Under the pieces are notes generated by a model that had not been told where the DNA came from, searched no databases, and saw only the letters and a list, made by a program, of their open reading frames with translations. The translations under genes and the position numbers were made by a program. A stretch of DNA of 64,000 bases from Lampris incognitus (Eukaryota > Chordata > Actinopteri > Lampriformes > Lampridae): contig NC_079220.1 of assembly GCF_029633865.1 (NCBI RefSeq), forward strand, positions 60,008,077-60,072,076. Reading direction: 5' to 3'. How positions within the stretch are numbered: the stretch's first letter is position 1; each line of letters starts with the position of its first letter. Below, in pieces: positions 21,726 to 32,864 of this stretch.

Positions 21726-21965
21726 ATGTATGAAGACAGTTGTTGTAAATGTAAATATAAGAATGACACATTCACATGAATGATCCTTTCTTAAAACGGA
21801 ATGGCTTGTATAAAGTTTTTTTTTAAATAAATGTTTCCTCTGTGAAATAAGCATGTGACCTGTTTTGACCCCGCCTCTCAAAGAACCGGAATCGAGAACC
21901 GTTAAGAACCGGAATTAAAAAGCAGAATCGTTAAAATCAAAATGATGCCCAACCCTAGTGGAGAA

Positions 21966-24900
21966 CTTTTATATTTGAAGCAAAATATTTAATTTTTTCC
22001 CTTTGTTTGCCCAAAAATAATACATAAACACTGAGTGAGATGACTAGACTGTTTTCTGAGGGGACTATTTCTCAGCAGCATGCAACGGTGCAGCCTAATT
22101 CCATTTGCTACCCCAGCTAAACTGCATCTTCAGAAGGAATAAAACTTTTACTGACCTGCATTTGACTACTTGGCTGGCCTTCTCTTTGTGGTAAATTGAT
22201 GACAAAAAAAAAACTACTGACATTTTGTGCAAATGCAAGTAATGGGTAAAGGTTGCTGAGTACTGGAATGTGCCTTGCACTTGCCTGGTGGGTAAGGTAA
22301 TGACGGGGAGGAGGCAGGACTGATTGGAGCCGATAGTCTCAGATGAAAGCCTATCATCTTTCATCTGAGGCTGTGTGGATGTTATGGCTTTGGATTTGAG
22401 TTTAAAGTGGAATTAAACCACTCTTCAACCCCCCCCCCTCTCTTGCATTTCCCAGTGTTGTTATAGACGGGTTTCCTGTTTACAAACATTACTGGGTGCG
22501 TGCGCAGCCAGGGGGCAAAACCGCTTTGGTAGCTCTCAAAAGATTATGAGATGCATAATCTTTTGAGAGCTACCAAAGCGGTTCAACAATGAAATGTTCA
22601 ACATTTTCCACTCATCCTTTTTGGCGGTTTGTGCAGTTTATTGCACAACAACTGCGCGTCATCTCTGCTGTATCTGAGCTGTATCTTGGTTAAAATCTCT
22701 GCGCTGTAGTTGCTTTCTGCCCCCTAGTTGTGCACGCATCTCTGTGATGACATTGCACAGAAACCCTCCTATTGCTTGCGCCGCTGTCGCAAAGACAAAC
22801 GGATCATTGCCTGGCTACTGTCCACAGCAAGAAACAACAAGAATCCTGATTTGAACTAGAAACCCTGATCTCAGTGCTATGATAAAGGCAGAGTAAAATA
22901 TCCGGTAATATTAATAAGTAGGTGGGTGGGTTGTGTTACTTACCGGTCAAGTAGAAATAATGCCAAATTAAAGTCGGTTTGGAAACCTGTCAAGTCCCGG
23001 AGCTCTCTCTATCGAGTGAATGCCCGTCTGAGGTTCACTCTTGTTTTATCTTGTCTTCAGTCACTCTCCCTCTTCACCTTCTTTGCCTCCTCCATCAACT
23101 GGGTTCTTTTTCTTTTGCCGGGTATAGTTTTCACACTTACTTCGGTCACCGTCCGCCATTGCCTAGCCCACTATTGGGTGGTTGACGCACTTCCTGGGCC
23201 GTAAATCGATTTGCTGGGAAAAATCGTGCCCAGTGGCAGGCAGAATTGCACAGTGAGAGCGAGGCTTCTAGAAAACCGATCTAAACGCCAGTGGTGTCGT
23301 TACACCGTGCAAGCAACATTTACTTCATAATGATAAGTTGGAGCAAAAGAGTTGTCTACTTCCACTTTCAATAAGAGACTTTAGCATATGATTTAGATGT
23401 CTGTTTGAGTGTATGGGTGTTCTTGTATCTAATGTATCTCCCCATTATAAGTGATACCGCCACACAATAGAAGGAAATCAAAAATGGCTGACAGTTTTGG
23501 TTTGGAGCTCCACGTGATTTTGCACCTTTGGGGATAGGAGGTTTCTGCACCTTAATGAGATGAACCAGAGGTTCATGCACCTTTTATAAAAAGGCACGAG
23601 GCGTTGTAAAGGGAATAAACCCCTTTGGGTATAAAAATGTTTTTAACATCTGCTCAACGTGTGTGTGTTTTTTTTAAGTTTATTTGTGAAAAGTAATTGC
23701 ACAAAAGTTTAAAATGTAAACATTTATCAAGACTGTTGAGCTAAATCCCAAGTGTTCTTGACTTTTTTTTATTCTTGTTTTTATAAGTGTGGGGGAAACC
23801 TACCTGCATTTTGTACCTAATTTTTTTTCATGCCGAAACATTAGTGATGTCAACTTTAAATGTCTTTATGAGTGTCTGTGAGCATTCTGCATGTACAGTG
23901 GATTGTAGTTCTGAGGAAAAGGACCAGATACTTAAGCCTTAGGATGATTAAAAATAGTTAAGGTCTGATCTGAGTACTGTCCTGTTGAATTAGGGTAAGT
24001 GAGACGCATTAAGTGTTGTCTGCAGATAGATTTGTGAAGGCCATACTCAGCATCTCTGCTTTTCTGTTTGTAAGTGTATTTCATTTCAAAGGATTTCATA
24101 AGATGTTTTTGTTTTAGATTTTCTCGCTGTTTTTGCTAACAAGTCAAGAAAGAAAAATAAAAAAATAAATATTCAAGACCAGGAAAAATATATATTGCAT
24201 CTGACTGTAAGCATTTGAGTCAATTTGCAAGTTGTCTTTAACATATCACATTGATGGAGTTCTGTTGACAAGCCCCAGCTCACTACTGCGTGAAATGATG
24301 AGGAAGGTCTGCCTAGAGAGTTTGAGGACTTCAGACTGAACAACATTGCCTGTGCTTTTTCACCCACAGTAATGCCAACAAACCTCAGTGAGCTTGCACC
24401 TGATCGGTGAAGCCTCACGTAGAACAATGATTAACAGACACACATTGAAAGACTATTTGTGGCTTTGCTTGCTGTCTTGGGCTTCATGCAGATGGTGTCA
24501 TGTTTCAGTTCTACTGTTTGGGTTTTTTTCATGTGATTTAGCAAGAGGGAAAACTGGTAGAAATATTTCTGTAGTTAAATATTTGCACGATAACGGGAAC
24601 TCTCCATCGGTGGTTACTACAGCTATCCCAATTTTGTGAGGGAGGTATGTGAAAAGGAACCGTTATTGTACATGAACACCTTTAAAACTCAATCAGGCAT
24701 GTAAAAAAAATCTATTAAATGGTTTATTAACCATGAAGACAAAATGTTAGCACAGCCAAGCAGAAGTGGAAAGGGCCATGTTGCAACATGTCCACGACCC
24801 GGTCCTAGAAGCCCTATGATAGTCCTCTGAATCGCCCCCTGGCTGAGAAAAACTGGTCTAAAAGATTTGTAGTCAGTGTAACAGTATTACTAAGGTTAGG

Positions 24901-25123
24901 ATTGGGGTCAGGAAGCTGATTCATAGTGAGAATTCAAGGCCAGATTCACCTTGTTGCAAATGATAAATGTCAATTTACCTGTCTCAAAATCCCCTCTTCC
25001 AAAAAAAAAAAAAAAGGTGATTGCATGCATATTTCTAGGACGACAGAGATATTTTATGCAGTTTTCTTTCCAGTTTTTTTTCCATAATTCTTATTTCTAT
25101 CAATGTCTGCATTAGTGCATTAC

Positions 25124-25128
<5 letters not shown>
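21966..25128. other. Intergenic; one hairpin, otherwise nothing recognised
   Basis: No convincing exon. Contains a perfect hairpin at 22519-22583 and C- or A-rich runs at 22430-22438 and 24998-25014. Confidence 0.45.
22519..22583. repeat. Perfect 30-bp inverted repeat, 5-nt loop
   Basis: Left arm 22519-22548 (AACCGCTTTGGTAGC...), loop AGATG 22549-22553, right arm 22554-22583. All 30 positions pair. Confidence 0.95.

Positions 25129-25171
<43 letters not shown>
25129..25171 (+). repeat. (CA)n microsatellite
   Basis: Uninterrupted CA run of about 43 bases. Confidence 0.95.
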
Positions 25172-25174
<3 letters not shown>

Positions 25175-25238
25175 GATGGATAAGGTGTGGCATAGCATGG
25201 CATACCTTTGTCACTATACAGTGCATATGAACAGGACT

Positions 25239-25253
25239 TTATCTATCTGTCTG

Positions 25254-25308
<55 letters not shown>

Positions 25309-25335
25309 GGCTGGCTGGCTGGCTGGCTGGCTGTC
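25239..25335 (+). repeat. (CTAT)n then (CTGG)n microsatellite
   Basis: Tetranucleotide run ending in CTGG repeats; it abuts the second MITE. Confidence 0.95.
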
Positions 25336-25339
25336 TAAA

Positions 25340-25706
25340 CTTGGCACAAAAAGTAAGGAAGTGTATGTTTGGTAGATTATGTCTTTGTTGTAACAATGCT
25401 TCTTGGCAGTAAATCTTATATCAGGCACCTGATTGTCAGCACCTGGGGTACCAGAAGCTCAAAACAAGAGTCAATAGCAGCAGCAAAATAAGCTGTTTGG
25501 CATTGGCAGAGAAGATTTGGCAAATTTTTCATGGGCGCAACCCACATACTCAGCTCTGCTGCTCATCCTACAAATGCATGTTCCTTACACATGTGGCCCC
25601 ATTTAAAAGAGAAATAAACAGGCTCTCCAACGGTATAAGATTTATTGAAGCATTGTTACAACAAAGAAATTATCTGCCAAACACACATTTCCTAACTTGT
25701 GCTAAG
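25340..25706. mobile_element. MITE with long inverted repeats (copy 2)
   Basis: Same family as 8796-9172: starts CTTGGCACAAAAAGTAAGGA and ends ...AACTTGTGCTAAG. Its unique middle runs in the opposite direction relative to copy 1. It sits inside a tetranucleotide microsatellite that continues on the other side. Confidence 0.8.
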
Positions 25707-25743
<37 letters not shown>

Positions 25744-25791
25744 TTATCTATCTGTCTGTCTGTCTGTCTGTCTGTCTAGCAGGATAGATAA

Positions 25792-25830
<39 letters not shown>
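25707..25830 (+). repeat. (TCTA)n / (TGTC)n then (GATA)n microsatellite
   Basis: Pyrimidine-type TCTA and TGTC repeats to about 25778, then the complementary TAGA/GATA run from 25785, giving an inverted microsatellite. Confidence 0.95.
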
Positions 25831-26330
25831 CTGTAAAAGGCACACAAAGGTGAGAATGTTTGCTGTGCGCTTGCAGCATGAGGAATCTTTTTATGCTAAA
25901 ACAGCACTTTTTAAAAACCCTGCAGTAGTGGTCTGCCCATGCCTTTGCCCCTGCTCTGATACCTCTTTAATCCAGTTGCACCAGTGCTCCTCCTATACTG
26001 CTACTCCTGTTCTTTCTGTGTGCCAAGTGCCAATAACTTTGTGAAAGCCCTGTAACTGTGACCCGGTATTATCAAATGTACTTGCACATTAACTACTGTA
26101 AAAAATAAAGATAAAAAACAGAGAGAATGTCGACATGAATTTAAAAAATGAATATCTTAATAAAAGATTTGTAACAATTTTTATCAATAGTTTTCTTAAT
26201 GGTTTGCTTCTTTTTGACTCTTTTCCACTGTTTTTGTGAATTGCTGTGTGTTGCACTCCTAGGCTACTGCACCTACTGCCAGTGAGATTACCAACCACCA
26301 TGGGTGCAGAAGTACTTTCTTTTTCTTAAA
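25831..26330. other. Nothing recognised
   Basis: AT-rich intergenic sequence. Confidence 0.5.
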
Positions 26331-26762
26331 TTTCCCCCCCTTTTTCCCCCAATTGCATTTGGCCAAATACCCCACTCTTCCAAGCTGCCCCGGTCTCTGC
26401 TCCACCCCCTCTGCTGATCTGGGGAGGGCTGCAGACTACCACATGCCTCCTATGATACAAGTGGAGTCACCAGCTGCTTCTTTTCACCTGACAGTCAGGA
26501 GTTTCACCAGGGGGATGTAGCACGTGGGAGGATCACGCTATTCCCCCCAGTTCCCCCTCCCCCCTGAACAGGTGCCCTGACCAACCAGAGGAGGCGCTAG
26601 TGCAGCGACCATGACACATACCCATATCCGGCGTCCCTCCCACAGACACGGCCAATTGTGTCTGTAGGGACGCCCGACCAAGCTGGAGGTAACACGGGGA
26701 ATCGAACCGGCGATCCCGTGTTAGTAGGCAATGAAGTAGATCGCTACACTACCTGGACGCCC
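26331..26762 (-). mobile_element. tRNA-derived SINE (second copy)
   Basis: Reverse-complement copy of the 45-478 SINE. The B box reads GGTTCGATTCC on the minus strand (26708-26698), the exact consensus. The G-rich 3' end is at 26331-26350. The flanks share only a short AAGTAC, so the duplication is unclear. Confidence 0.85.
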
Positions 26763-27245
26763 TCTATAAGTACATTACATTACGGTCATTTAGCCGATGC
26801 TTTTTTCCAAAGCGACTTACAATAAGTGCATTTAACGTAGGAAATCAGGAGAACTACTAGTCATCAGAGGTCATAAGTGCATCTAAACAAGCATCTAAGA
26901 GCAAAACCAGTGCTAAAGTAAAAGCGCAAGAAAGAGATTTTTTTTTAAAAATGAGTGAATACAATAAGTGCTAAGAGCAAGTAACAGGGTAGTAGTTCTT
27001 GAAGAGGTGAGTTTTCAACTTGCGTCGAAAGATGGGCAGCGACTCCACTGTCCTGACATCAGCGGGGAGTTCATTCCACCGCTGTGGGGCCAGGACAGAA
27101 AAGAGCCGTGACCGGGTCTATCGACAGCAGGGGCCTCTGAGCGATGGGGCAACCATGTGTCCCGAGGCAGCAGAGCGAAGTGGTTGGGCGGAGGTGTAGG
27201 GTTTGACCATGGCCTGGAGATAGGAAGGAGCTGTTCCTAATATTT
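26763..27245 (+). repeat. Dispersed teleost repeat of unclear class
   Basis: Opens TACATTACATTACGGTCATT then TAGCCGATGC and CCAAAGCGACTTACAATAAG, a stretch I recall from many fish genomes. The later part (27000-27240) looks like a decayed coding or structured region (AGTTTTCAACTTGCGTCGAA; GGGGAGTTCATTCCACCGCT). Its class is not certain to me. Confidence 0.5.
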
Positions 27246-27761
27246 TCTAGATTTCTATAATGGGGGGGGGGCAAGATCTTATAAAGGGGTCTGGGGACAT
27301 GCTACCCTAGAGAAAACTTTTCAAAATGTGGTTTTAAACTACCATTTAATGACTGTTTTCAGTGGGGAAAAAAGCATTTTAAATCATAAATGTTCACTAA
27401 CAATAAGCTTTTTTAGGTGTCTTTTTTTTGTAATGATGCAGCTCTGCCATCAACCACAGCACAAAACAAAAAACAACAAACAAATAAAAGCATGTCAGAA
27501 CAGAGCAGATCATTGGCAGGCCAAATAACAGTGATGGGGAATATGAGATAACCATCGGCCACCTGAGTAAAAACACTTGACAGAAGTTGAAGAGAATCAC
27601 CCCACCTATTAAAAATGTGTGTAGGCTAATCCATAATGAATGGCAGATCTATTTAAAATGTAATCTACAAAAATAAAGGTATCACGTTAGATTACAGCCC
27701 GCAATGTATAGCGCACATACTCCATAGTTACGGTGTACTAATGGTGTACCAGTACCGTACA
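27246..27761. other. Nothing recognised
   Basis: Intergenic; a G run at 27262-27271. Confidence 0.5.
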
Positions 27762-30295
27762 CCCAGCCACTGAGGATGCACAAGCCAGTGCGTTCTTAGC
27801 GCCGGTCCCAAGCCCGAAAAAAATGGGGAGGGTTGCATCAGGAAGGACATCCGGAGTAAAATCCTTGCCAAATCAAATATGTGGGTCATAAATAATATTT
27901 CCATACTGGATCAGTCAAGGCCCGGGTTACCAACGACCATCACCAGTACTGTTAACCAGCAGGGTGCCGATGGAAACTATGCTACTGTTGAGCGAAGGAG
28001 AAGGAGAGGGGGGAGGTATGTCCAGAGGCAGCAGAAGAGGAGGAAGGGTAGGAGTATGGAGGTGAGTGTCAGAACTTTGAATGTTGGCACTATGTGTAGT
28101 AAAGGGAGAGAGCTGGCTGATATGATGGAAAGAAGAAAGGTAGGCATGCTGTGTGTGCAAGAGACCAGGTGGAATGGGAGTAAGGCCAGGAACATCGGAG
28201 GCGGATTCAAACTCTTTTACCGTGATGAGAATGGGAGGAGAAATGGGGTAGGGGTAATTCTGAAGGAAGAGTATGTCCAGAGTGGGTTGGAGGTGAAGAG
28301 AGTGTCAGGCAGAGTGATGAGTATGAAGCTGAAAATCGACAGTGTGTTGCTGAATGTTATCAGCGCATATGCCCCGCAAGTTGGGTGTGAGATGGAAGAG
28401 AAAGAAGAATTCTAGAGTGAGTTGGATGGTGTGGTGGAGAGGGTACCCAAGGAGGAGAGAGTGGTGATTGGAGCGGACTTCAATTGGCATGTTGGTGAGG
28501 GGAACAGAGGTGATGAGGAGGTGATGGATAGGTATGGTGTAAAGGAGAGAAATGTGGAAGGACAGATGGTGGTGGAATTTGCGAAAAGGATGGAAATGGC
28601 TGTGGTGAATACATATCTCAAGAAGAGGGAGGAACACAGGGTGACATACAAGAGTGGAGGAAAGTGCACACAGGTGGACTGTATCTTATGTAGAAGGCAC
28701 GATCTAAAAGGGATTGGAGACTTTAAGGTGGTGACAGGGGAGAACGTAGCTAGGCAGCATCGGATGGTGGTCTGTAGGATGACTTTGGAGACCAAGAAGA
28801 GGAAGCGAGTGAAGGTAGAGCTGAAGATCAAATGATGGAAGTTGAATAAGGAAGACTGTTGTGTGGAGTTCAGGGAGGAGTTAACACAGGCACTGAGTGG
28901 TAGTGAAGAGTTGCCGGATGGCTGGGCAGGCACTGCAGAAATAGTGAGGGAGACAGCTAGGAAAGTACTTGGTGTGTCATCAGGAAAGAGGAAGGAAGAC
29001 AATGAGACTTGGTGGTGGAATGAGGAAGTTCAGCAAAGTATACAAAGGGAGAAGTTGGCAAAGAAGAAGTGGGGTAGTCTGAGAGATGAAGAAATTAGAC
29101 AGGAGTACAAGGAGATGCAGCGTAAAGCGAAGAGAGAGATGGCAAAGGCAAAGGGAAAGGCGTATGGTGAGTTGTATGACAGGTTAGACACTAAGGAAGG
29201 AGAACAGGACTTGTACTGATTGGCTTAACAGAGGGACTGAGCTGGGAAGGATGTGCAGCAGGTTAGGGTGATCAAGGATAGAGATGGAAATGTGCTGACA
29301 AGCAAGGAGAGTGTGATGAGAAGGTGGAAAGAGTACTTTGAGGAGCGGATGAATGAAGAAAATGAGAGAGAAGGTTGGATGATGTGGGGATAGTGAATCA
29401 GGAAGTGCAGTGGATTAGCAAGGAGGAAGTGAAGGCAGCTATGAAGAGGATGAAGAGTGGAAAGGCAGTTGGTCCAGATGACATATCTGTGGAGGCATGG
29501 AGATGTTTAGGAGATATGGCAGTGGAGTTTTTAACTAGATTGTTTAACACAATCTTGGAAAGTGAGAGGATGCCTGAGGAGTGGGGAAGAGGCATACTGG
29601 TACTGATTTTCAAGAATAAGGGCGATGTGCAGAACTGCAGCAACTACAGAGGTAGAAAGTTGATTAGCCACAGCATGAAGATATGGGAAAGAGTAATAGA
29701 AGCTAGGTTAAGAGGAGAGGTGATGATCAGCCAGCAGCAGTATGGTTTCATGCCAGGAAAGAGCACCACAGATGTGATGTTTGCTTTGAGAGTGTTGATG
29801 GAGAAGTATAGAGAAGGCCAGAGGGAGTTGCATTGTGTCTTTGTAGATTTAGAGAAAGCATACGACAGGGTGCCGAGAGAGGAGTTGTGGTATTGTATGA
29901 GGAAGTCGGGAGTTGCAGAGAAGTATGTAGGAGTGGTGCAGGATATGTATGAGGGAAGTGTGACAATGGTGAGGTGTGCGGTTGGAATGACAGATGGGTT
30001 CAAGGTGGAGGTGGGATTACCTCAAGGATCGGCTCTTAGCCCTTTCTTGTATGCAATGGTGATGGACAGGTTGATGGACAAGATCAGGCAGAAGTCTCTG
30101 TGGACTATGATGTTTGCGGATGACATTGTGATCTGTAGCAAGAGTAGGGTGCAGGTGGAGGAGAGCCTGGAGAGGTGGAGGTATGCACTGGAGAGAAGAG
30201 GAATGAAAGTCAGTAGGAGCAAGATGGAATACCTATGCGTGAATGAGAGGGAGGACAGCGGAATGGTGAGGATGCAAGGAGTAGAGGTGACAAAG
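27762..30295 (+). mobile_element. RTE-like LINE, 3'-truncated (copy C)
   Basis: Plus-strand copy with an intact-looking 5' leader (CACTGAGGATGCACAAGCC). APE endonuclease: 27879-28835 (RTLNVGTMCSKGRELADMM, CVQETRWNGSKARN, SAYAPQVGCE, GADFNWHVGEGNRGDEE, YKSGGKCTQVDCILCRRHD). A shift lies near 28412, where 'EFWSELD' is expected. Linker: 28842-29219. RT: 29375-30349 (KRMKSGKAVGPDDIS, NYRGRKLISHSMKIWERVIE, QQQYGFMPGKSTTDVMF, FVDLEKAYDRVPREELWYC, GLPQGSALSPFLYAMVMD, MMFADDIVICSK). The catalytic FADD is present. It ends at about 30295 with no C terminus or GTA tail, so the 3' end was lost after insertion. Stops near 28412, 28835 and 29219 and a gap near 29375 break it. Confidence 0.88.
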
Positions 30296-30412
30296 AAAGA
30301 AGAAATTGCCAAATTGTGTATTCTCAGTGCATATAGACTCATATTGTAGAGTTCACAATAAACAATGTTCATAATATCACCGTCAACATTCTTCTCTTTT
30401 TTCATATTGTAG

Positions 30413-30772
30413 GAAGATGAGTCAAACTATACCATTCCCAGTGTCTCATCAGATGCCATGTACCTGGTGAATGTGTCTGTGGGCACATGCACCTGTCCAG
30501 ATGGCAACAATGGTGCTCCCTGCAAGCACCAGCATGCAGTGATGCAGGCCTTCAAGCTGCAAGGCAGCGCCTTCTTTCCAGTCACCTCACCCACTGCAAG
30601 GAAGTTGTTTTATGAGATTGCCACAGATATAGTACTTAGGTTGCTTGTCCGGCAATGTCAGCAACTTTCTTATTCTGAGATAGTCCTGGCCCTGATGAAG
30701 TGTTTGCATCAGTGGAAAACGTGCACATTTGTAACTACATTACTACATGTAAGCTTTGAGTTGATAAAATAA
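30413..30772 (+). CDS. Exon-like block encoding a SWIM zinc finger; gene not identified
   Basis: A strong acceptor (pyrimidine tract then ATTGTAG, AG at 30411-30412) precedes an open frame: EDESNYTIPSVSSDAMYLVN, VSVGTCTCPDGNNGAPCKHQ, HAVMQAFKLQGSAFF, PTARKLFYEIATD. The CTCP...PCKHQHA spacing fits the SWIM motif CxCx(n)CxH, a zinc-binding module of some nuclear proteins and of MULE-type and other transposon-derived proteins. The frame runs to a stop at 30770-30772, but the last 40 residues look non-coding, so a donor near 30622-30640 may be lost or unseen. No partner exon was found upstream (the LINE copy C lies there). It may be one exon of a gene derived from a transposon, or a pseudogene. 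Confidence 0.5.
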   Translation, partial: EDESNYTIPSVSSDAMYLVNVSVGTCTCPDGNNGAPCKHQHAVMQAFKLQGSAFFPVTSPTARKLFYEIATDIVLRLLVRQCQQLSYSEIVLALMKCLHQWKTCTFVTTLLHVSFELIK

Positions 30773-31329
30773 TATAAAACAGAACATTAAAGTTAAAGTC
30801 CGAGTTGCAAGGGAATGAATATTACAGGAGGGTTGCATATATATACATCACAAATATTTAAACTAGAGTTTTCCGCTATCTTGGTACTTGGTAGAGGTTT
30901 GTTTACTTTTGGTGGGATAGGGTAGAGATGCCGAGTAGCTAGCCTAATGTACTCTGAATATTATACAAAACTGCCAATAGAAGCTAAAAAACATCATGAA
31001 CAAAAAGTGGAAATTGTTAGATTTGACCCCTACATTTTGAAGAAAACTGAGTTTGATGAAAAGGATCCACTTAACATGTGCACATGATTGTAGGTCCCAC
31101 CTCACTGGTTTTGCACTGTTATTTTGTTTACAATTGGGGCGATATTTAAGTAAAAAAAGTAATTCTTATTGTGTCAGTAATGACAGCAAAGCACAGTCTT
31201 TTACATTTTGCCTTTATTCATTTGATTTCTTATGATGACAGTCTGAATATGATTAAGAAAATTGCAATTTCATACCACACCTGTAATCTAAAAAAAACAA
31301 GACACAAGCTACAAATGTACATCATCATA
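30773..31329. other. Nothing recognised
   Basis: AT-rich; no exon seen. Confidence 0.45.
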
Positions 31330-31529
31330 TTATGAAATGATACATTTTGTTGTCAAGTAGCCATCCTCTGAAAAATCGCATTCCATGACCCTACCCATTA
31401 GACTATCCAGTTCATTCATCATTGACTTTATGCATTCCTCCATGTGAAGCAAATGCTCTCCTGAGAGGTCAGTCTGACATCCAACTGCCGGTTCAGGCTC
31501 ATCTTAAGTGGCAATGACATGTTCAGCAT
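31330..31529 (-). pseudogene. Exon-like block 3 of an unrecognised minus-strand gene
   Basis: Acceptor TTTTCAG just before 31529. With one base from the previous exon it reads DAEHVIAT-stop-DEPEPAVG, CQTDLSGEHLLHMEECIKSM, MNELDSLMGRVMECDFSEDG, YLTTKCIIS, then TAA at 31332-31330. The phase matches block 2 exactly (G|AT = D). An in-frame TAA at 31506-31504 suggests decay, or a different splice choice. Function unknown. Confidence 0.45.
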
Positions 31530-31640
31530 CTGAAAACACAAAACATTAAGGAATATACAGTTCCCTCCATATTATTGCTGGAGAGCCAATCACACAGTAA
31601 CACATTCTGCTTTAATTTTAAGGGAGGAAAAGCATGATAC

Positions 31641-31778
31641 CTTCTTCTATATTCTCCTTTTGTACTTCATCCAGCTTCGGTGTATTGTGGTCAGCTTCAA
31701 CACCACTGGCCCTCGGTTTAGAGCCCTGGCACAGAGCGTTGTGAGGAGCCACACTTTTCAGTTGCATGGGTTCAGCAT
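31641..31778 (-). pseudogene. Exon-like block 2 of an unrecognised minus-strand gene
   Basis: 138 bp with acceptor (TTTGATTTCAG) and donor (GAAGAAG|GTATCA) in place. Reads DAEPMQLKSVAPHNALCQGS, KPRASGVEADHNTPKLDEVQ, KENIEE. It starts with the same DAE codons as block 3, hinting at an exon duplication. Length and phase keep the frame open between blocks 2 and 3. Confidence 0.45.
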
Positions 31779-31931
31779 CTGAAATCAAAACACATCCAGT
31801 GTAAATAATTAATAAATAACTCACCTGGATGTTAGTCAGAGTCGGGGAGAAAATCATACAGTAACACACTGTTTAATTTTAGGATAGGAAAATTTAGATT
31901 ACATTTTAATAATGAAAGAGCTTCATAGTAC

Positions 31932-32162
31932 CTTTGTGAGATGAAACATTTTCCATATCCAAGGTTCATTCGTGTCCAGCCAATTTCTTCCCTGCGTTTC
32001 AGCCCCCCTGAGTGTGCTTGGTTCATTTGTACTGAGGAACTGTCTGATTGAGCATTTCTTTGAGCGTACCCCTCTGGAAATCTGTGATGGTGAGAAGACC
32101 ATCAGCTTGCTATGGCCCATATTTTGTGTTGGTGCCCAGTCAGTGTTGGTCCTGTCATACAA
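31932..32162 (-). pseudogene. Exon-like block 1 of an unrecognised minus-strand gene
   Basis: Reads YDRTNTDWAPTQNMGHSKLM, then SKKCSIRQFLSTNEP on the minus strand, and ends at a CACAAAG|GTACTA donor. The phase needed for block 2 is met only in another frame (...DMENVSSHK), so a frameshift lies within it. I recall similar YDRxNxDWAPTxxxGH strings in fish transposon-related proteins but cannot name the family. Confidence 0.4.
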
Positions 32163-32254
32163 GTAGGCTGGTTTACCTTAAGTAAAGGGATGAGAAACCT
32201 GTTTGTTACATATTTCTACTTTCCGAAGCCGGGTTTTCCACCTCTGCTCTCGCC

Positions 32255-32354
32255 ATGTCTGTCCAAAAAGGAAAGCTCAACGTACCAGACAACTGGTTTA
32301 TGGGTTTGGAGTTTGAGAGGGAGGAAATCTTTGAGGAAACGCCATCAACTGCAA
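32255..32354 (+). CDS. Possible first coding exon of an unrecognised gene
   Basis: ATG followed by SVQKGKLNVPDNWFMGLEFE and REEIFEETPSTA, ending at a strong donor (GCAA|GTGAGT) after the first base of a codon. Acidic and Glu-rich. It lies head to head with the minus-strand exon block, about 90 bp apart. No recognised domain. Confidence 0.4.
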
Positions 32355-32618
32355 GTGAGTATTGTGCAACAGGGCTTGACATTACCATGTTCAACACTCT
32401 GGGCTACATCGGGCCAGCTGATTAAACTGTTCAGTGGCCCGCAGGGCCAGTAGGCAGGCAGGGAATATACCAATCCAAAACAGTAAAAGACAAAAATTGC
32501 CAGAGACAAATTTGCCTTAATGTCAAGACCTGTGCAGTGTTTATGAGTAATATGCAGTGTTTCATGTAACACACACAAATACAATCTGAGATTAAGACTC
32601 TGTGCCCTTGCCAAATAG

Positions 32619-32793
32619 GCACCCAAGAACAAAGTGGCTCAACACCTGGGGAGGGATCAGCCAGTCAAAAGAGCATCTTGAGGATCGCCTCAAAAGTATG
32701 TTTGAGGGGCTGTTGACGAAACTGAGACAGGATGAAACATTCCAGGCACCCATAAAATCTCTTGTCTCCTCTTATGAGAAGGTTATGCCTTAG
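32619..32793 (+). CDS. Possible second exon of the same unrecognised gene
   Basis: Acceptor AAATAG at 32613-32618. Spliced in phase with the previous block it gives S-TQEQSGSTPGEGSASQKS, ILRIASKVCLRGC and a stop. The neighbouring frame stays open to 32793 and reads LEDRLKSMFEGLLTKLRQDE, TFQAPIKSLVSSYEKVMP. The two readings change quality near 32685, as if one base was gained or lost. Gene or pseudogene unclear. Confidence 0.35.
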
Positions 32794-32864
32794 AGTGTGC
32801 TGATTTTTTTAAACTTATTTTTAGCTTTGGTCTTCATGTGTGTATATCTTATATTGAGTTTGCT

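Larger units (their letters stand above)
20317..21957. mobile_element. Non-autonomous hAT element, 1.64 kb
   Basis: Begins CAGGGTTGGGCATCGAGAA and ends GATGCCCAACCCTA: inverted termini typical of a common teleost hAT group, with an exact 8-bp duplication. Subterminal GGAACCGGTTCC and repeated GAACCG/CGGTTC motifs occur at both ends. The interior holds a GC-rich, CpG-rich block (20430-21080) with a BED-finger-like fragment and an alternating 101-bp tandem repeat (21150-21725). There is no transposase core, so it must be mobilised in trans. Confidence 0.82.

Noticed and set aside
22926-23204. 92-codon open frame MGCVTYRSSRNN...
   Set aside because: No recognised domain, no splice context, and competing frames of similar quality; not supported as a gene.
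25035-25412. Open frames through the CA and CTAT repeats
   Set aside because: Low-complexity translations (VCVCVC, SIYLSIYL) of microsatellites.
28305-29002. Long minus-strand frames opposite RTE copy C
   Set aside because: Antisense shadows of a purine-rich LINE ORF.
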